This document shows, piece by piece, positions 1 through 8,729 of a stretch of DNA of 64,000 nt (its first letter is position 1; each line of letters opens with the position of its first letter). Below the pieces are notes generated by a model. That model saw only the letters and a list, made by a program, of their open reading frames with translations. It was not told where the DNA came from and did no database searches. The position numbers and the translations under genes were made by a program. The DNA comes from Streptomyces griseosporeus (GTDB lineage Bacteria > Actinomycetota > Actinomycetes > Streptomycetales > Streptomycetaceae), in assembly GCF_014656055.1 (NCBI RefSeq), contig NZ_BNBR01000003.1:248001-312000 (forward strand), in the 5' to 3' direction.

Positions 1-286
1 CGACATGCGGGCCCGGCATCCGCGGTTCACGGCCGAGATGATGGCCGCCAACCAGCCGATCGTGGCCGGGCTGCGGCGGATCGCCGCCCGGCACGGGCCG
101 CACGTCACGCCCGCGCAGGTGGCGCTGGCCTGGGTGCTGGCGCAGGGTCGGCACGTGGTGCCGGTGCCGGGCGCCAAGCGGGAGCGGTGGGTGACGGAGA
201 ACGCGGGCGCGGCCGGGCTGCGGCTCACGGCCGAGGACCTGGCGGAGGTGGCGGCGCTGCCGGCGGCGCAGGGGTCCTGGGACTGA
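1..286 (+). CDS. Aldo/keto reductase, C-terminal part (truncated by window edge)
   Basis: The reading frame is open from the first bases of the window, so the gene begins upstream and only about the last 95 residues are seen. The fragment has the end of an AKR (beta/alpha)8 barrel: a stretch reading VALAWVLAQG followed by VPVPGAKRERWVTENAGA, the usual C-terminal NADP-binding strand and helix, and then the closing helix LTAEDLAEVAAL. Family members reduce aldehydes or ketones with NADPH in the cytoplasm. The substrate cannot be told from this piece, and the catalytic Asp-Tyr-Lys-His residues lie outside the window. Confidence 0.85.
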   Translation, partial: DMRARHPRFTAEMMAANQPIVAGLRRIAARHGPHVTPAQVALAWVLAQGRHVVPVPGAKRERWVTENAGAAGLRLTAEDLAEVAALPAAQGSWD

Positions 287-395
287 CCGCGGCGGACCGT
301 CCGACGGCCCCTCCCGGCATCGGGTCGGGGTGATCGGGAACCTGTGAGGCGCGCGCGGTGTATGACAGGGAGAAGCCGCGTCTCGAAGGGGGACC

Positions 396-1565
396 ATGAT
401 CGTGCGACGTCGAGCTGTCCCGGCCCTGCTGGCCGCTGCCGCGCTCCTGCTCACGGCGGGCTGTTCCGGGGACGGCGGAGGGTCCCCGGGCGGCGCGGCC
501 GCCTCCCCGGGCCGTACGAGCGCGCAGGCCTCGCCGACCGGTTCCGCGGCGGCCGAGCCGACGCCGCCCGCCAAGGGCTCGGTGAAGGTGCTGCGGACCG
601 TCGCCACCGGCCTGAACACGCCGTGGGGGCTGGCCCCGCTGCCCGACGGCGGCCTGCTGGTGGCCTCCCGGGACCGGGCGACGATCACCCGCGTCGACAC
701 CGGGACCGGCCGCAAGACCGTGCTGGGCGAGGTGCCGGGGGTCTCCCCGGAGGGCGAGGGCGGCCTGCTCGGCATCGCGCTCTCCCCGGACTACGCGTCC
801 GACCACATGATCTACGCCTACTTCACCTCGGCCTCCGACAACCGCGTCGTGCGCATGCTCTACGACGCGAAGAAGCCCGCCGGTGAGCAGCTCGGCGCGC
901 CCGACACCGTCTTCAAGGGCATCCCGAAGGGCTTCATCCACAACGGCGGCCGGATCGCCTTCGGCCCCGACGGCATGCTCTACGTGGGCACGGGCGAGAG
1001 CGGGCAGCGCGGTCTCGCCCAGGACAAGGAGTCCCTGGGCGGCAAGATCCTCCGCCTGACCCCGGAGGGCGAACCGGCCCCTGGCGACCCCTTCCCGGAC
1101 TCCCCCGTCTACTCCTGGGGCCACCGCAATGTGCAGGGCCTGGCCTGGGACGACAAGCAGCGGCTGTTCGCCTCCGAGTTCGGCCAGGACACCTGGGACG
1201 AGCTGAACGCGATCAAGCCGGGCGACAACTACGGCTGGCCGGAGGCGGAGGGCAGGTCCGGCAAGGACGGCTTCCACGACCCCCTCGCGCAGTGGCACAC
1301 CGACGAGGCCTCCCCCAGCGGCATCGCCTGGGCCGAGGGCTCGATCTGGATGGCGGGGCTGCGCGGACAGCGGCTGTGGCGCATCCCGCTGAAGGGCACC
1401 GAGGCCTCGGCCGCCCCGCAGGCCTTCCTGGACGGCGCGTACGGCCGGCTGCGCACGGTCGTCGCGGCGGGCGGGGACAAGCTGTGGGTGACGACCAGCA
1501 ACACCGACGGACGCGGCCACCCGAAGGACGGCGACGACCGGATCCTGGAACTCCGGGTGAGCTGA
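396..1565 (+). CDS. PQQ-dependent sugar dehydrogenase family lipoprotein (GSDH/sorbosone dehydrogenase-like)
   Basis: 389 residues. The start has a clear ribosome site (AAGGGGGA, 2 nt before ATG). The N-terminus is a lipoprotein signal with lipobox LTAGC (Cys23), followed by a Ser/Pro/Ala-rich linker to about residue 65. The rest is a GSDH-type six-bladed beta-propeller with recognisable blocks: NTPWGLAPLPDG, GEGGLLGIALSPDY, NGGRIAFGPDG, SWGHRNVQGLAW and EFGQDTWDELN. Characterised relatives oxidise aldoses using PQQ and calcium. Whether this organism makes or imports PQQ is not visible here, so the enzymatic activity is inferred. It likely acts anchored on the outside of the membrane. A GGAAC motif about 55 bp upstream of the start may belong to an ECF-sigma promoter, but this is weak. 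Confidence 0.9.
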   Translation: MIVRRRAVPALLAAAALLLTAGCSGDGGGSPGGAAASPGRTSAQASPTGSAAAEPTPPAKGSVKVLRTVATGLNTPWGLAPLPDGGLLVASRDRATITRVDTGTGRKTVLGEVPGVSPEGEGGLLGIALSPDYASDHMIYAYFTSASDNRVVRMLYDAKKPAGEQLGAPDTVFKGIPKGFIHNGGRIAFGPDGMLYVGTGESGQRGLAQDKESLGGKILRLTPEGEPAPGDPFPDSPVYSWGHRNVQGLAWDDKQRLFASEFGQDTWDELNAIKPGDNYGWPEAEGRSGKDGFHDPLAQWHTDEASPSGIAWAEGSIWMAGLRGQRLWRIPLKGTEASAAPQAFLDGAYGRLRTVVAAGGDKLWVTTSNTDGRGHPKDGDDRILELRVS

Positions 1566-1578
1566 GCCCGCTGCCGGA

Positions 1579-1764
1579 CTACGCGCCGGGGTCGTCGTCC
1601 GACGGCTCCGGCAGCCGTATGGTGACCTTCCCCGACGCCAGGTCTATCGGGCCGCGCCCCGGGTCCCCGTCGCCGACGTCCTCCCGGGTCAGCGCCAGCC
1701 GCTTCTCCTCGTCGCGGGTGTGCTTGCGGCCGGGAGCGAACAGTTCCTCGAAGACGTTGAACAC
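1579..1764 (-). CDS. Small DUF6191-type protein
   Basis: 61 residues starting MFNVFEELFAPGRKHT, followed by a charged, Asp-rich segment (REDVGDGDPGRGPIDL). This matches my memory of the DUF6191 small proteins of Streptomyces; no function is known to me. The start is preceded by GGGAGGAACC at good spacing. It lies 38 nt downstream of the LAL regulator on the same strand and may be the last gene of that transcript. It has no membrane segment and no cysteines. Confidence 0.75.
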   Translation of the reverse strand: MFNVFEELFAPGRKHTRDEEKRLALTREDVGDGDPGRGPIDLASGKVTIRLPEPSDDDPGA

Positions 1765-1802
1765 GGTTCCTCCCGGGTCGCAGGTCTCTTACAGCGTACG
1801 GC

Positions 1803-4800
1803 TCACCCCGTGGCGCGCACCGGGAGAGATTCGGCCGGGAACAGGCCCAGCCGGTGCGCCACCGCCGCCGCCTCGCCGCGGCCCGCCACGCCGAGCTTGG
1901 CGAGGATGTTGGAGACGTGGACGCTGGCGGTCTTCGGGGAGATGAACAGTTCCTCGGCTATCTGGCGGTTGGTGCGGCCCGCGGCGACCAGGCGCAGCAC
2001 GTCGTGCTCCCGGCTGGTCAGGCCGAGCGACTCCACCGGGTCGGCGGACGGCTCGGGGCAGGCCGCGGCGGTGAGGGGGAGCCGGGCCCGCTGGGCGACG
2101 CGGGCGACGGCGTCGGCCAGCGGCCGGGCGCCGAGGTGGCCGGCGACGGCGTGGGCGAGGCGCAGCAGCTCGGTGGCGCGGGCGCGCTCGTCGTCGCCGC
2201 CGTCGGCCAGCAGCGCGACGGCCAGGCGGTGGCGGACCCGGGCGAGGTCGTAGGGCCGCTCCAGTGGTTCGAAGGCGGTGACCACGTCCGACCAGACGGC
2301 GGTGGTGTCCCGGCCCTCGGCGCGCAGCAGCTCGGCGCGGACCCAGGCCTCGTGGGCGTGCCAGACGGGTGCGTCGGTGGTGAGCCGCTTCAGCGCGGCG
2401 GCGATGCGGTCGAGGGCCTCCTCGCGGCCCGGCAGCGCGGCGGGCAGGGCCCGGGCGTCGGCCTCGGCGGTGGCGGCGGCCAGCAGCAGCGGCCAGCCGT
2501 ACCGGTGGGTGCCCGGCGGGACGCCGGCGTCCAGGGCGGCGGCGAGTTCGGCGCGGGCGTCGGTGTGACGGCCCTCGGCGGCGGCGATGCACAGGCCGAC
2601 GTGGGCGAGGACGATCCACTGCTGGGGCATCGGGTCGTGGGTGCCGAAGAAGGCGTGTGCGGCGGCCAGTTGGCGGCTCGCCTCGGCGAGGTCGCCGCGG
2701 CCCAGGGCGAGCAGCGCGAGGCACATCGCGCCGCAGCCCTTGGGTTTGGTGCTCTGTCCGCGGCGCAGCGCGGCGGCGGCGGCCTCGGTGGCCTCGTCCC
2801 AGCAGCCCAGCGAGAACCGGGACTCGGCGAGGTTGCCCCACACCCAGGCCTCGGAGTCCAGCAGCCCGAAGCGCCGGGTGTAGGTCACGCCTTCGGTCAG
2901 GATCCGCACCGCTTCCCGGGAACGGCCCACGCTCTCCAGGTCGTTGGGCAGGTTCACATAGGCGCGGCCCGCTTCGAAGGCGTGTCCCTCCGCCACCGCC
3001 TGCTGTCTGACCTCCTCCATCAGCGCGAGCCCCGCCTCGATGTCGCCGGCGCCGACGGTGAGGGCGCCCAGGGTCAGGCGCGCGTTCAGCTCGGTCTCGC
3101 GGGCCGAGACCATGCGGGCGTAGCTCACGGCCTGTTCGGCGGCGGCGAGGGCGTCGGGGCCGGGCTCGTGCAGCATCGACCAGTTGGCGACGTTGGTGAG
3201 CACCTCGGCGTGCACCCGGGACGGCGGCAGGCCGCGCACCAGCTCCTGGGCGGTGGCCAGTTCCTGCCGTCCGTCGCCCCGGGCGAGGGACTGCACCAGC
3301 CGGGACCGCTGGATCCAGAACCAGGCGGCGCGCAGGGGGTCGTGCTCGTCCTCCAGGAGCCGCAGCGCCTTCTTGGTGATCTTCAGGGCGCGTTCGCGTT
3401 CGCCGCCGAAGCGGCCCGCGCAGGCGGCCTCCGCCATGAGGTCGAGGAAGCGCAGCGGTGTGGTGGCGGGGTCGCAGCCGCACTCCGGGTACGCCTCGGC
3501 GTACCCGGCCAGCCGGAGCCCGGCCCTGACCTCCTCGGGGGCGGCGTCCCACAGCTCCATCGCCCGCTCCAGCAGGTGGAGTTGCTCGCTGTAGGCGTGC
3601 CGGGCGCGGGCCTGCACGGAGGCGTCGAGGACGGCGGGCAGGGCCTTGGCCGGGTCGTGCGCGTGGTACCAGTACGTGGCCAGGCGCATGGCGCGCTGGT
3701 CGGCGGGGACCAGCGTCGGGTCGGTCTCCAGGGCCTCGGCGTAGCGGCGGTTGAGGCGGGAGCGCTCGCCGGGCAGCAGATCGTCGCCGACGGCCTCGCG
3801 GACCAGGGAGTGGCGGAAGCGGTAGCCGTCGCCGGAGGGCGCGGCGATGAGGATGTTGGCGTTGACGGCGGCCCGCAGCGCCTCGATGAGGTCGTCCTCG
3901 GCGAGCCGGGCGACGGCGGCCAGCAGCCGGTACTCGACGGTGGAGCCGCCCTCGGCGACGATGCGGGCGACCTTCTGGGCGCTCTCGGGCAGCGCTTCGA
4001 CGCGGACCAGCAGCAGGTCGCGGAGGGTGTCGGTGAGACCGGTGCGGCAGCCCTCGGCGGCGGCGACGGCGAGTTCCTCGACGAAGAAGGCGTTGCCGTC
4101 GGAGCGCTGGAAGATGTCGTCGACCTGGGCGGGGTCGGGTTCGGCGGCGAGGATGCCGGCGATCTGGCGGCCGACCTCGTCGCGGCTGAAGCGGGCCAGG
4201 TCCAGGCGGCGCACGGTGCGCAGCCGGTCCAGCTCGGCGAGCAGGGGGCGCATCGGGTGCCGGCGGTGGATGTCGTCGGAGCGGTAGGTGGCGAGGACGA
4301 CGAGGCGGCCGGCGCGCAGGGTGCGGAAGAGGTAGGACAGCAGGTGGCGGGTGGAGGCGTCGGCCCAGTGCAGGTCCTCCAGGGCGAGGACGACCGTGCG
4401 CTCGGCGGCGACGCGCTCCAGCAGGCGGGCGGTCAGCTCGAACAGGCGGGCCACGCCCTCCTCGTCATGGCCTCCGCTGCCGGTCTCCCCCAGCTCCGGG
4501 AGCAGCCGGGCCAGTTCCTCCTCCTGTCCTGCGGCCGCCGCGCAGAGCTCGGCGGGCAGCTCGCGGTACAGGGTGCGCAGGGCGGTGGAGAACGGGGCGA
4601 AGGGCAGTCCGTCGGCGCCGATCTCGACGCAGCCGCCGACCGCGACGACGGCGCCCGCGCGGCCGGCGGCCGCGGTGAACTCCTCGATGAGCCGGGTCTT
4701 GCCGACGCCGGCCTCGCCGCCGATGAGCAACGCCTGCGGCTCGCCCGCGTGTGCGCGGGCGAGCGCGTCGTGCAGGACGTCCAACTCGTCGGTGCGGCCG

Positions 4801-4910
4801 ACGAACACGGGACTGACGGAACTGATCTCCACGGTCCCGAGCATCGCATGGGGCGCTGACAGCGCGGCAGGGGTTTTCCACAGCCCCGGCGGCGCCGGCG
4901 GCGCGCTCAC
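1803..4910 (-). CDS. LAL-type (large ATP-binding LuxR) transcriptional regulator
   Basis: 1035 residues from the GTG at 4910. A STAND/AAA ATPase domain is near the N-terminus, with Walker A GGEAGVGKT at residues 64-72 and Walker B VVLALEDLHWAD. A long helical TPR-like middle region follows. The C-terminal LuxR/GerE helix-turn-helix reads LTSREHDVLRLVAAGRTNRQ and then IAEELFISPKTASVHVSNIL. Such proteins bind ATP and an unknown ligand and activate transcription, often of sugar-use or secondary-metabolite genes; the target here is unknown. Start choice: the GTG at 4910 overlaps the TGA of the upstream small gene (GTGA), which suggests coupling. An ATG at 4844 (MLGTVEISSVSPVFVGR) also fits the family N-terminus and would give 1013 residues. 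Neither has a strong ribosome site of its own. Confidence 0.93.
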   Translation of the reverse strand: MSAPPAPPGLWKTPAALSAPHAMLGTVEISSVSPVFVGRTDELDVLHDALARAHAGEPQALLIGGEAGVGKTRLIEEFTAAAGRAGAVVAVGGCVEIGADGLPFAPFSTALRTLYRELPAELCAAAAGQEEELARLLPELGETGSGGHDEEGVARLFELTARLLERVAAERTVVLALEDLHWADASTRHLLSYLFRTLRAGRLVVLATYRSDDIHRRHPMRPLLAELDRLRTVRRLDLARFSRDEVGRQIAGILAAEPDPAQVDDIFQRSDGNAFFVEELAVAAAEGCRTGLTDTLRDLLLVRVEALPESAQKVARIVAEGGSTVEYRLLAAVARLAEDDLIEALRAAVNANILIAAPSGDGYRFRHSLVREAVGDDLLPGERSRLNRRYAEALETDPTLVPADQRAMRLATYWYHAHDPAKALPAVLDASVQARARHAYSEQLHLLERAMELWDAAPEEVRAGLRLAGYAEAYPECGCDPATTPLRFLDLMAEAACAGRFGGERERALKITKKALRLLEDEHDPLRAAWFWIQRSRLVQSLARGDGRQELATAQELVRGLPPSRVHAEVLTNVANWSMLHEPGPDALAAAEQAVSYARMVSARETELNARLTLGALTVGAGDIEAGLALMEEVRQQAVAEGHAFEAGRAYVNLPNDLESVGRSREAVRILTEGVTYTRRFGLLDSEAWVWGNLAESRFSLGCWDEATEAAAAALRRGQSTKPKGCGAMCLALLALGRGDLAEASRQLAAAHAFFGTHDPMPQQWIVLAHVGLCIAAAEGRHTDARAELAAALDAGVPPGTHRYGWPLLLAAATAEADARALPAALPGREEALDRIAAALKRLTTDAPVWHAHEAWVRAELLRAEGRDTTAVWSDVVTAFEPLERPYDLARVRHRLAVALLADGGDDERARATELLRLAHAVAGHLGARPLADAVARVAQRARLPLTAAACPEPSADPVESLGLTSREHDVLRLVAAGRTNRQIAEELFISPKTASVHVSNILAKLGVAGRGEAAAVAHRLGLFPAESLPVRATG

Positions 4911-5092
4911 GCGGCGCGGGTGGACCAGCGCCGCCGGGGCCGGTCGGTATGCGACTCGGTTCCGGCGGTCCGTTCCTGTGCTGCGCGGCGGGCCTCGCGC
5001 CGGGTGCGGACGGCCTCGCGGACCAGCCGCTCGTGCTCGGCCTTGCGCAGCAGCTCGGCGGAACGGGCCTGCTGGATCTCGTACTCGTACAT
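4907..5092 (-). CDS. Conserved small basic/charged protein
   Basis: 61 residues starting MYEYEIQQARSAELLRKAEH. It is almost entirely charged helix, with runs of Arg/Glu in a likely coiled coil over residues 5-45 and a basic C-terminus ending RRRWSTRAA. The start at 5092 has AGGGGGA 3 nt upstream. I recall very similar short proteins in many Streptomyces genomes, with no assigned role. Its stop codon overlaps a GTG that can start the LAL regulator (GTGA), so the two may be translated together. Confidence 0.8.
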   Translation of the reverse strand: MYEYEIQQARSAELLRKAEHERLVREAVRTRREARRAAQERTAGTESHTDRPRRRWSTRAA

Positions 5093-5206
5093 GGTTCCCC
5101 CTGGGATCCGGTTGAGGTACCGCGTCTTTCGCGATGCCTCAACTCTCGTCTCCCAGGGGGGTCCGCCACATCGGGAGACCTCCGCATCTTGGGCCCGCGT
5201 GCGGGG

Positions 5207-5274
5207 CCTTAGACGCGGGTGACGGGCCTTAGGCCCGCCTGAGGTCCTTAGGGGGTGCCTAGGCGTGTCTAGGC
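5207..5274. promoter_or_regulatory. Cluster of CCTTAG/CCTAGG repeats with an internal palindrome
   Basis: CCTTAG occurs at 5207, 5227 and 5246, CCTAGG at 5258 and TCTAGG at 5269. Spacings are 20, 19, 12 and 11 bp, close to whole or double helical turns. The second copy lies in a perfect inverted repeat, CGGGCC-TTA-GGCCCG (5223-5237). The cluster sits between the stop of the 190-aa membrane protein (5269) and the start of the 61-aa protein (5092), so it could be an operator array for the small gene and LAL regulator. Function is inferred from spacing only. Confidence 0.35.
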
Positions 5275-5841
5275 GGACGGCAGTCCGAGCAGGACGTCGG
5301 TGTACTTCAGGACGGCCAGGAGCAGGCCGAGGACGCCGAGTGCGACGCCCGCCCAGGCGACCGACTTGATCCAGGGGGCCTGCGGCCTGCCGGGCGCGCC
5401 GAACGCGGGCCGGGCGAGGACGACCACGCCGGTGACCAGGGCGAGCAGCGCGAACAGTCCGGCCCACAGGGCGTTGGCGTGCCAGGCGTCGCCGTAGCCC
5501 TCCTTGACCATCGTGGCGACGCTGGAGGACGAGGAGGTCTGCAGCTGGCCGATGAGCGACTCGCGCGCGGAGGCGACGGTGCCGATCCAGCTGCCGGTGA
5601 GCGAGACGAGGCCGAGCGCGGCGGCGACGACGGCACCGGCGCCCTGGCCGACGCCCGAGGGGCCGTCCTGGCCGGCGGGGGTCTCGTCGTGGCCTTCCGG
5701 CTCCTCGGCGGCCGCCTCCCCGGTGCCCGCCTGCTCCGGCGCGGCCTCCTCGGCGGCCGTCTCCTCCTCTGTCGTGCCCTCGTCCGCGGTCGTCCCGGCG
5801 GCCGGGGTGTCCGCGGCCTGGTCCTCAGTCTTCGTTGCCAT
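5269..5841 (-). CDS. Conserved membrane protein with acidic N-terminal domain
   Basis: 190 residues from ATG 5841 (MATKTEDQAADTPAAG). Residues 1-65 are low-complexity and rich in Glu, Ala, Thr and Gly. Three or four hydrophobic segments follow: one at AGAVVAAALGLVSLTG, a loop with a Ser run (QTSSSSSVATMVKEGYGDAW), then LFALLALVTGVVVLA and AWAGVALGVLGLLLAVL. No catalytic motif is seen. It looks like an integral membrane protein with a disordered cytoplasmic tail, and no family name is certain. The upstream extension of the frame to 5940 lacks a ribosome site and was not used. Confidence 0.75.
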   Translation of the reverse strand: MATKTEDQAADTPAAGTTADEGTTEEETAAEEAAPEQAGTGEAAAEEPEGHDETPAGQDGPSGVGQGAGAVVAAALGLVSLTGSWIGTVASARESLIGQLQTSSSSSVATMVKEGYGDAWHANALWAGLFALLALVTGVVVLARPAFGAPGRPQAPWIKSVAWAGVALGVLGLLLAVLKYTDVLLGLPSA

Positions 5842-5876
5842 GCCCCGCACCGTACGGAGCGAGTCTGAGAGGTCCC

Positions 5877-6452
5877 TTAATGATCGTTGTGGGCGGTACG
5901 CGCGCGTGCCGCCCGCCACTCCGGGGCGAGCAGCGACCACACCTCAAGGTCGTGCCGTACGCCGTGGTGGAGGTGGGCCTCGCGGCGCACGCCGTCGCAG
6001 GTCATGCCGAGCCGGCGGGCCACGTTGAGGCTGGGTACGTTGCCGGAGGCGGCGACCCACTCGATGCGGTGGATGCCGCGTTCCTCGACGGCCCAGTCGA
6101 TGAGGTGCCGCATCGCGCGGGTGATCAGCCCGCGTCCGGTGGCGGCGGGCTCCAGCCAGCAGCCGACCTCGCAGGTGCCGGCCGCCGCGTCGACGTTCAG
6201 CGCGAGGACCCCGCCGACGAGCTTGCCGTCCTGCCAGATGCCGTGGTGGCAGGCGGTGTCGGCGGCGCGCATCCCGGCGTACCGCTTCAGGGCCTCGCGG
6301 GCGGCGTCGAGGTCGGTGACCTGGGAGCCGAAGGGCACGTACTGGTTGATGAAATCCCGCCCGCGGTCCAGGTGGGCGAGGAACTCCTCGGCGTGCCAGG
6401 GCTCCAGCGGGCGCAGTTCGGCGCCGTCGTCACCCAGCGATATCGCGTACAT
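5877..6452 (-). CDS. GNAT family N-acetyltransferase (RimJ/RimL-like)
   Basis: 191 residues from ATG 6452, with AGAAGGAG 7 nt upstream. The fold follows Acetyltransf_3: an N-terminal LRPLEPWHAEEFLAHLDRGR, a central strand (KLVGGVLALNVDAAAGTCEV), acetyl-CoA loop region GCWLEPAATGRGLITRAM, and a C-terminal IEWVAASGNVPSLNVARRLG, typical of RimJ/RimL proteins that acetylate ribosomal-protein N-termini or small molecules. The substrate here is unknown. The start overlaps the 3' end of the MMPL gene by 23 bp, so the two are probably co-transcribed. Confidence 0.9.
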   Translation of the reverse strand: MYAISLGDDGAELRPLEPWHAEEFLAHLDRGRDFINQYVPFGSQVTDLDAAREALKRYAGMRAADTACHHGIWQDGKLVGGVLALNVDAAAGTCEVGCWLEPAATGRGLITRAMRHLIDWAVEERGIHRIEWVAASGNVPSLNVARRLGMTCDGVRREAHLHHGVRHDLEVWSLLAPEWRAARARTAHNDH

Positions 6453-8664
6453 CCCGCTGCCGCTCCTTCTCCATCTCCTCCACTGCGTCCGTGAGCCTCT
6501 CATGGGCGGCGGCGCGGCACTCGGGCGGCTCGATGCTGATGCGGGGCAGGACGCGGTCCAGGCCGCGCGGCAGCCACCAGTTGGCGCCGCCGAGGAGGTG
6601 CATCAGGGCGGGGACGAGCAGGGTGCGCAGGACGAAGGCGTCCAGGGCGACGGCGGCGGCCAGCGCGATGCCGAACATGGCGATGACGCGGTCGCCGCTG
6701 AGCACGAAGGCGAGGAAGACGGAGATCATGATGACCGCCGCGGAGTTGATCACGCGGCTGGTCTCGGCGAGGCCGACGCGCACCGCGCGCCGGTTGTCGC
6801 CCGTTTCCAGCCACTCCTCGTACATCCGGCTGACCAGGAAGACCTGGTAGTCCATGGAGAGGCCGAAGAGGACCGAGACCATGATCACGGGGAGGAAGGG
6901 CTCGATGGGCCCGGCGCGGCCGAGGCCGAGGAGTTCGCTGCCCCAGCCCCACTGGAAGATCGCGACGACGACGCCGAAGGCGGCGGCGACGGCGGCCACG
7001 TTCATGGCGGCGGCCTTCAGCGGGATGCCGACGGACCGGAAGGCGAGCAGCAGCAGTACGCAGCCGAGCCCGATCACGACGCCGACGAAGACCGGCAGCT
7101 TGCCGACGATCACCTCGGCGAAGTCGTCGTAGGACGCGGTCACGCCGCCGACGTGCACGTCGAGGGAGGTGCCGGACTCGGCGCGGGGCAGCACCTCGGT
7201 GCGCAGCCGGTCGACGAGGTCGCTGGTGGCGCGGGACTGCGGGGCCGACTCGGGGACGACGCCGAGGTACGCGGTCGTGCCGCCGGAGTTGTAGGTGACC
7301 GGGGTAACGGCGGCGACGCCCTCGGTGGCGCGCAGGGAGGTGTCGAGGTTGTCCAGGGCGAGCCGGTCCTCGGCGCCGTCTACGCGCGTCACCAGCGTGA
7401 GCGGCCCGTTGACGCCGGGTCCGAAGCCGTCGGCGAGCAGGTCGTAGGCCTGCCGGGTGGTGGCGGTGGTCGGGCCGTTGCCCTGGTCGGAGGTGCCCAG
7501 GTGGAGGGAGAGCGTGGGCAGCGCGAGGAGGGTGACGACGCCGAGCGCGAGCGAGCCGAGCAGCTTGGGGTGGCGTTCGACGAACGCGGACCAGCGGGCG
7601 GCGAGCCCGGTCGGCACCTCCGGCTCGGGTCCGTGCTCGGCCAGCCGGCGCCGCTCGCGGCGGCTGAGCGCGCGCATGCCGAGGAAGGAGAGCAGGGCGG
7701 GCAGCAGGGTCACGGAGGCGGCGACGGTGAGGACCACGGTCAGCGAGGCGGCCACGGCGACGCCGTTGAGGAAGCTCAGCCGGAGGATCAGCATGCCGAG
7801 GAGGGCGATGCAGACGGTCGCACCCGCGAAGACGACGGCGCGTCCGGTGGTGGCGACGGCGTTGGTGGCGGCCTCGGTGACGCTCAGCCCGCGTTTCAGT
7901 CCGCGCCGGTGCCGGGTGACGATGAACAGGGCGTAGTCGATGCCGACGCCGAGTCCGATCAGCAGGCCCAGCATGGGCGCGAAGTCGGCGACGGTCATGG
8001 CGTGCCCGAGCAGCGCGATCCCGGCGTAGGCGGTGCCGACGCCGACCAGCGCGGTGGCGATGGGCAGCAGGGACGCGGCGAGCGAGCCGAAGGCGAGGAA
8101 CAGCACGACCGCGGCGACGACCACGCCGACGATCTCGGCGAGGTGGCCGCCGGCCGGCTCGGTGAGCGCGATGGCGCTGCCGCCCAGCTCCACCTGGAGC
8201 CCGTCGCCCTCGGCCGCCTTGGCGGTGTCGACGACGGCCCGGGCCTCGCCCGCGGTGATGTTCTCGGCGGAGTCGTCGAAGGTGACGGTGGCGTACGCGG
8301 TGTGCCCGTCCTCGCTGATGCGGCTCGCGTCGCCCTTGCCGGCGTACGGCCCGCTCACCGAGGCGACGCCCGGCAGGTCGGCGATCCGGTCCAGGGCGCG
8401 GGACATGGTCTGCTCGACGTCGGCGGCGCGGACGGTGCCGGAGGCGGTGTGCCAGACGACGGTGTCGCTGTCGCCGCCGAGGCCCGGGAAGCCCTCCTGG
8501 AGCAGCTGGGTGGCGCGGCCGGACTCGGTTCCGGGGACCTCGTAGTCGTTGCTGTAGGCGGAGCCGGTGACGGCGGCGGCCGCGGCCACCCCGCCGAAGG
8601 CGAGGAGCCAGAGCAGTACGGCGACGAGGCGGCGTTGTACACACCAGCGTGCAAGGGCTGCCAC
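6430..8664 (-). CDS. MMPL/RND-family transporter
   Basis: 744 residues from GTG 8664, with GGGAG about 8 nt upstream. The architecture is the MMPL pattern: TM1 (LVAVLLWLLAFGGVAAAAAV), a large extracytoplasmic loop to about residue 165, five TMs including the LLIGLGVGIDYALFIVTRHR block, then the second half repeating this with a TM near 355, a second loop, and LFGLSMDYQVFLVSRMYEEW. Buried Asp-Tyr pairs in both halves (GIDYALF, SMDYQVF) are the proton-relay residues of this family. Relatives export lipids, siderophores or antibiotics by proton motive force. The substrate is unknown. The protein shares a transcript with the downstream GNAT. A 6-bp-arm palindrome upstream may be its operator. Confidence 0.93.
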   Translation of the reverse strand: MAALARWCVQRRLVAVLLWLLAFGGVAAAAAVTGSAYSNDYEVPGTESGRATQLLQEGFPGLGGDSDTVVWHTASGTVRAADVEQTMSRALDRIADLPGVASVSGPYAGKGDASRISEDGHTAYATVTFDDSAENITAGEARAVVDTAKAAEGDGLQVELGGSAIALTEPAGGHLAEIVGVVVAAVVLFLAFGSLAASLLPIATALVGVGTAYAGIALLGHAMTVADFAPMLGLLIGLGVGIDYALFIVTRHRRGLKRGLSVTEAATNAVATTGRAVVFAGATVCIALLGMLILRLSFLNGVAVAASLTVVLTVAASVTLLPALLSFLGMRALSRRERRRLAEHGPEPEVPTGLAARWSAFVERHPKLLGSLALGVVTLLALPTLSLHLGTSDQGNGPTTATTRQAYDLLADGFGPGVNGPLTLVTRVDGAEDRLALDNLDTSLRATEGVAAVTPVTYNSGGTTAYLGVVPESAPQSRATSDLVDRLRTEVLPRAESGTSLDVHVGGVTASYDDFAEVIVGKLPVFVGVVIGLGCVLLLLAFRSVGIPLKAAAMNVAAVAAAFGVVVAIFQWGWGSELLGLGRAGPIEPFLPVIMVSVLFGLSMDYQVFLVSRMYEEWLETGDNRRAVRVGLAETSRVINSAAVIMISVFLAFVLSGDRVIAMFGIALAAAVALDAFVLRTLLVPALMHLLGGANWWLPRGLDRVLPRISIEPPECRAAAHERLTDAVEEMEKERQRDVRDIAG

Positions 8665-8712
8665 GAACGTGCTCCCGGTATGACTGATGGTGGATCTTTG
8701 GTCGGGAACAGT

Positions 8713-8729
8713 CGTTCATGAGGTGAACG
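8713..8729. promoter_or_regulatory. Palindrome upstream of the MMPL gene (possible operator)
   Basis: CGTTCA-TGAGG-TGAACG, perfect 6-bp arms, lies 49-65 bp upstream of the MMPL start. A size and position like this suit a dimeric repressor such as a TetR or GntR protein, but no such gene is adjacent. The rest of the gap to 8856 has only a direct repeat of CACAGGAC, which I could not interpret. Confidence 0.35.

Noticed and set aside
1854..4859. A 1001-codon open frame on the plus strand opposite the LAL regulator
   Set aside because: In this GC-rich DNA the strand opposite a real gene often stays open. Its product is Gly/Ala/Val/Gln-rich with no domain, and the minus strand encodes clear LuxR and ATPase motifs.
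5887..8721. A 944-codon plus-strand open frame across the GNAT and MMPL genes
   Set aside because: It crosses two well-supported minus-strand genes, has low-complexity composition and shows no recognisable family.
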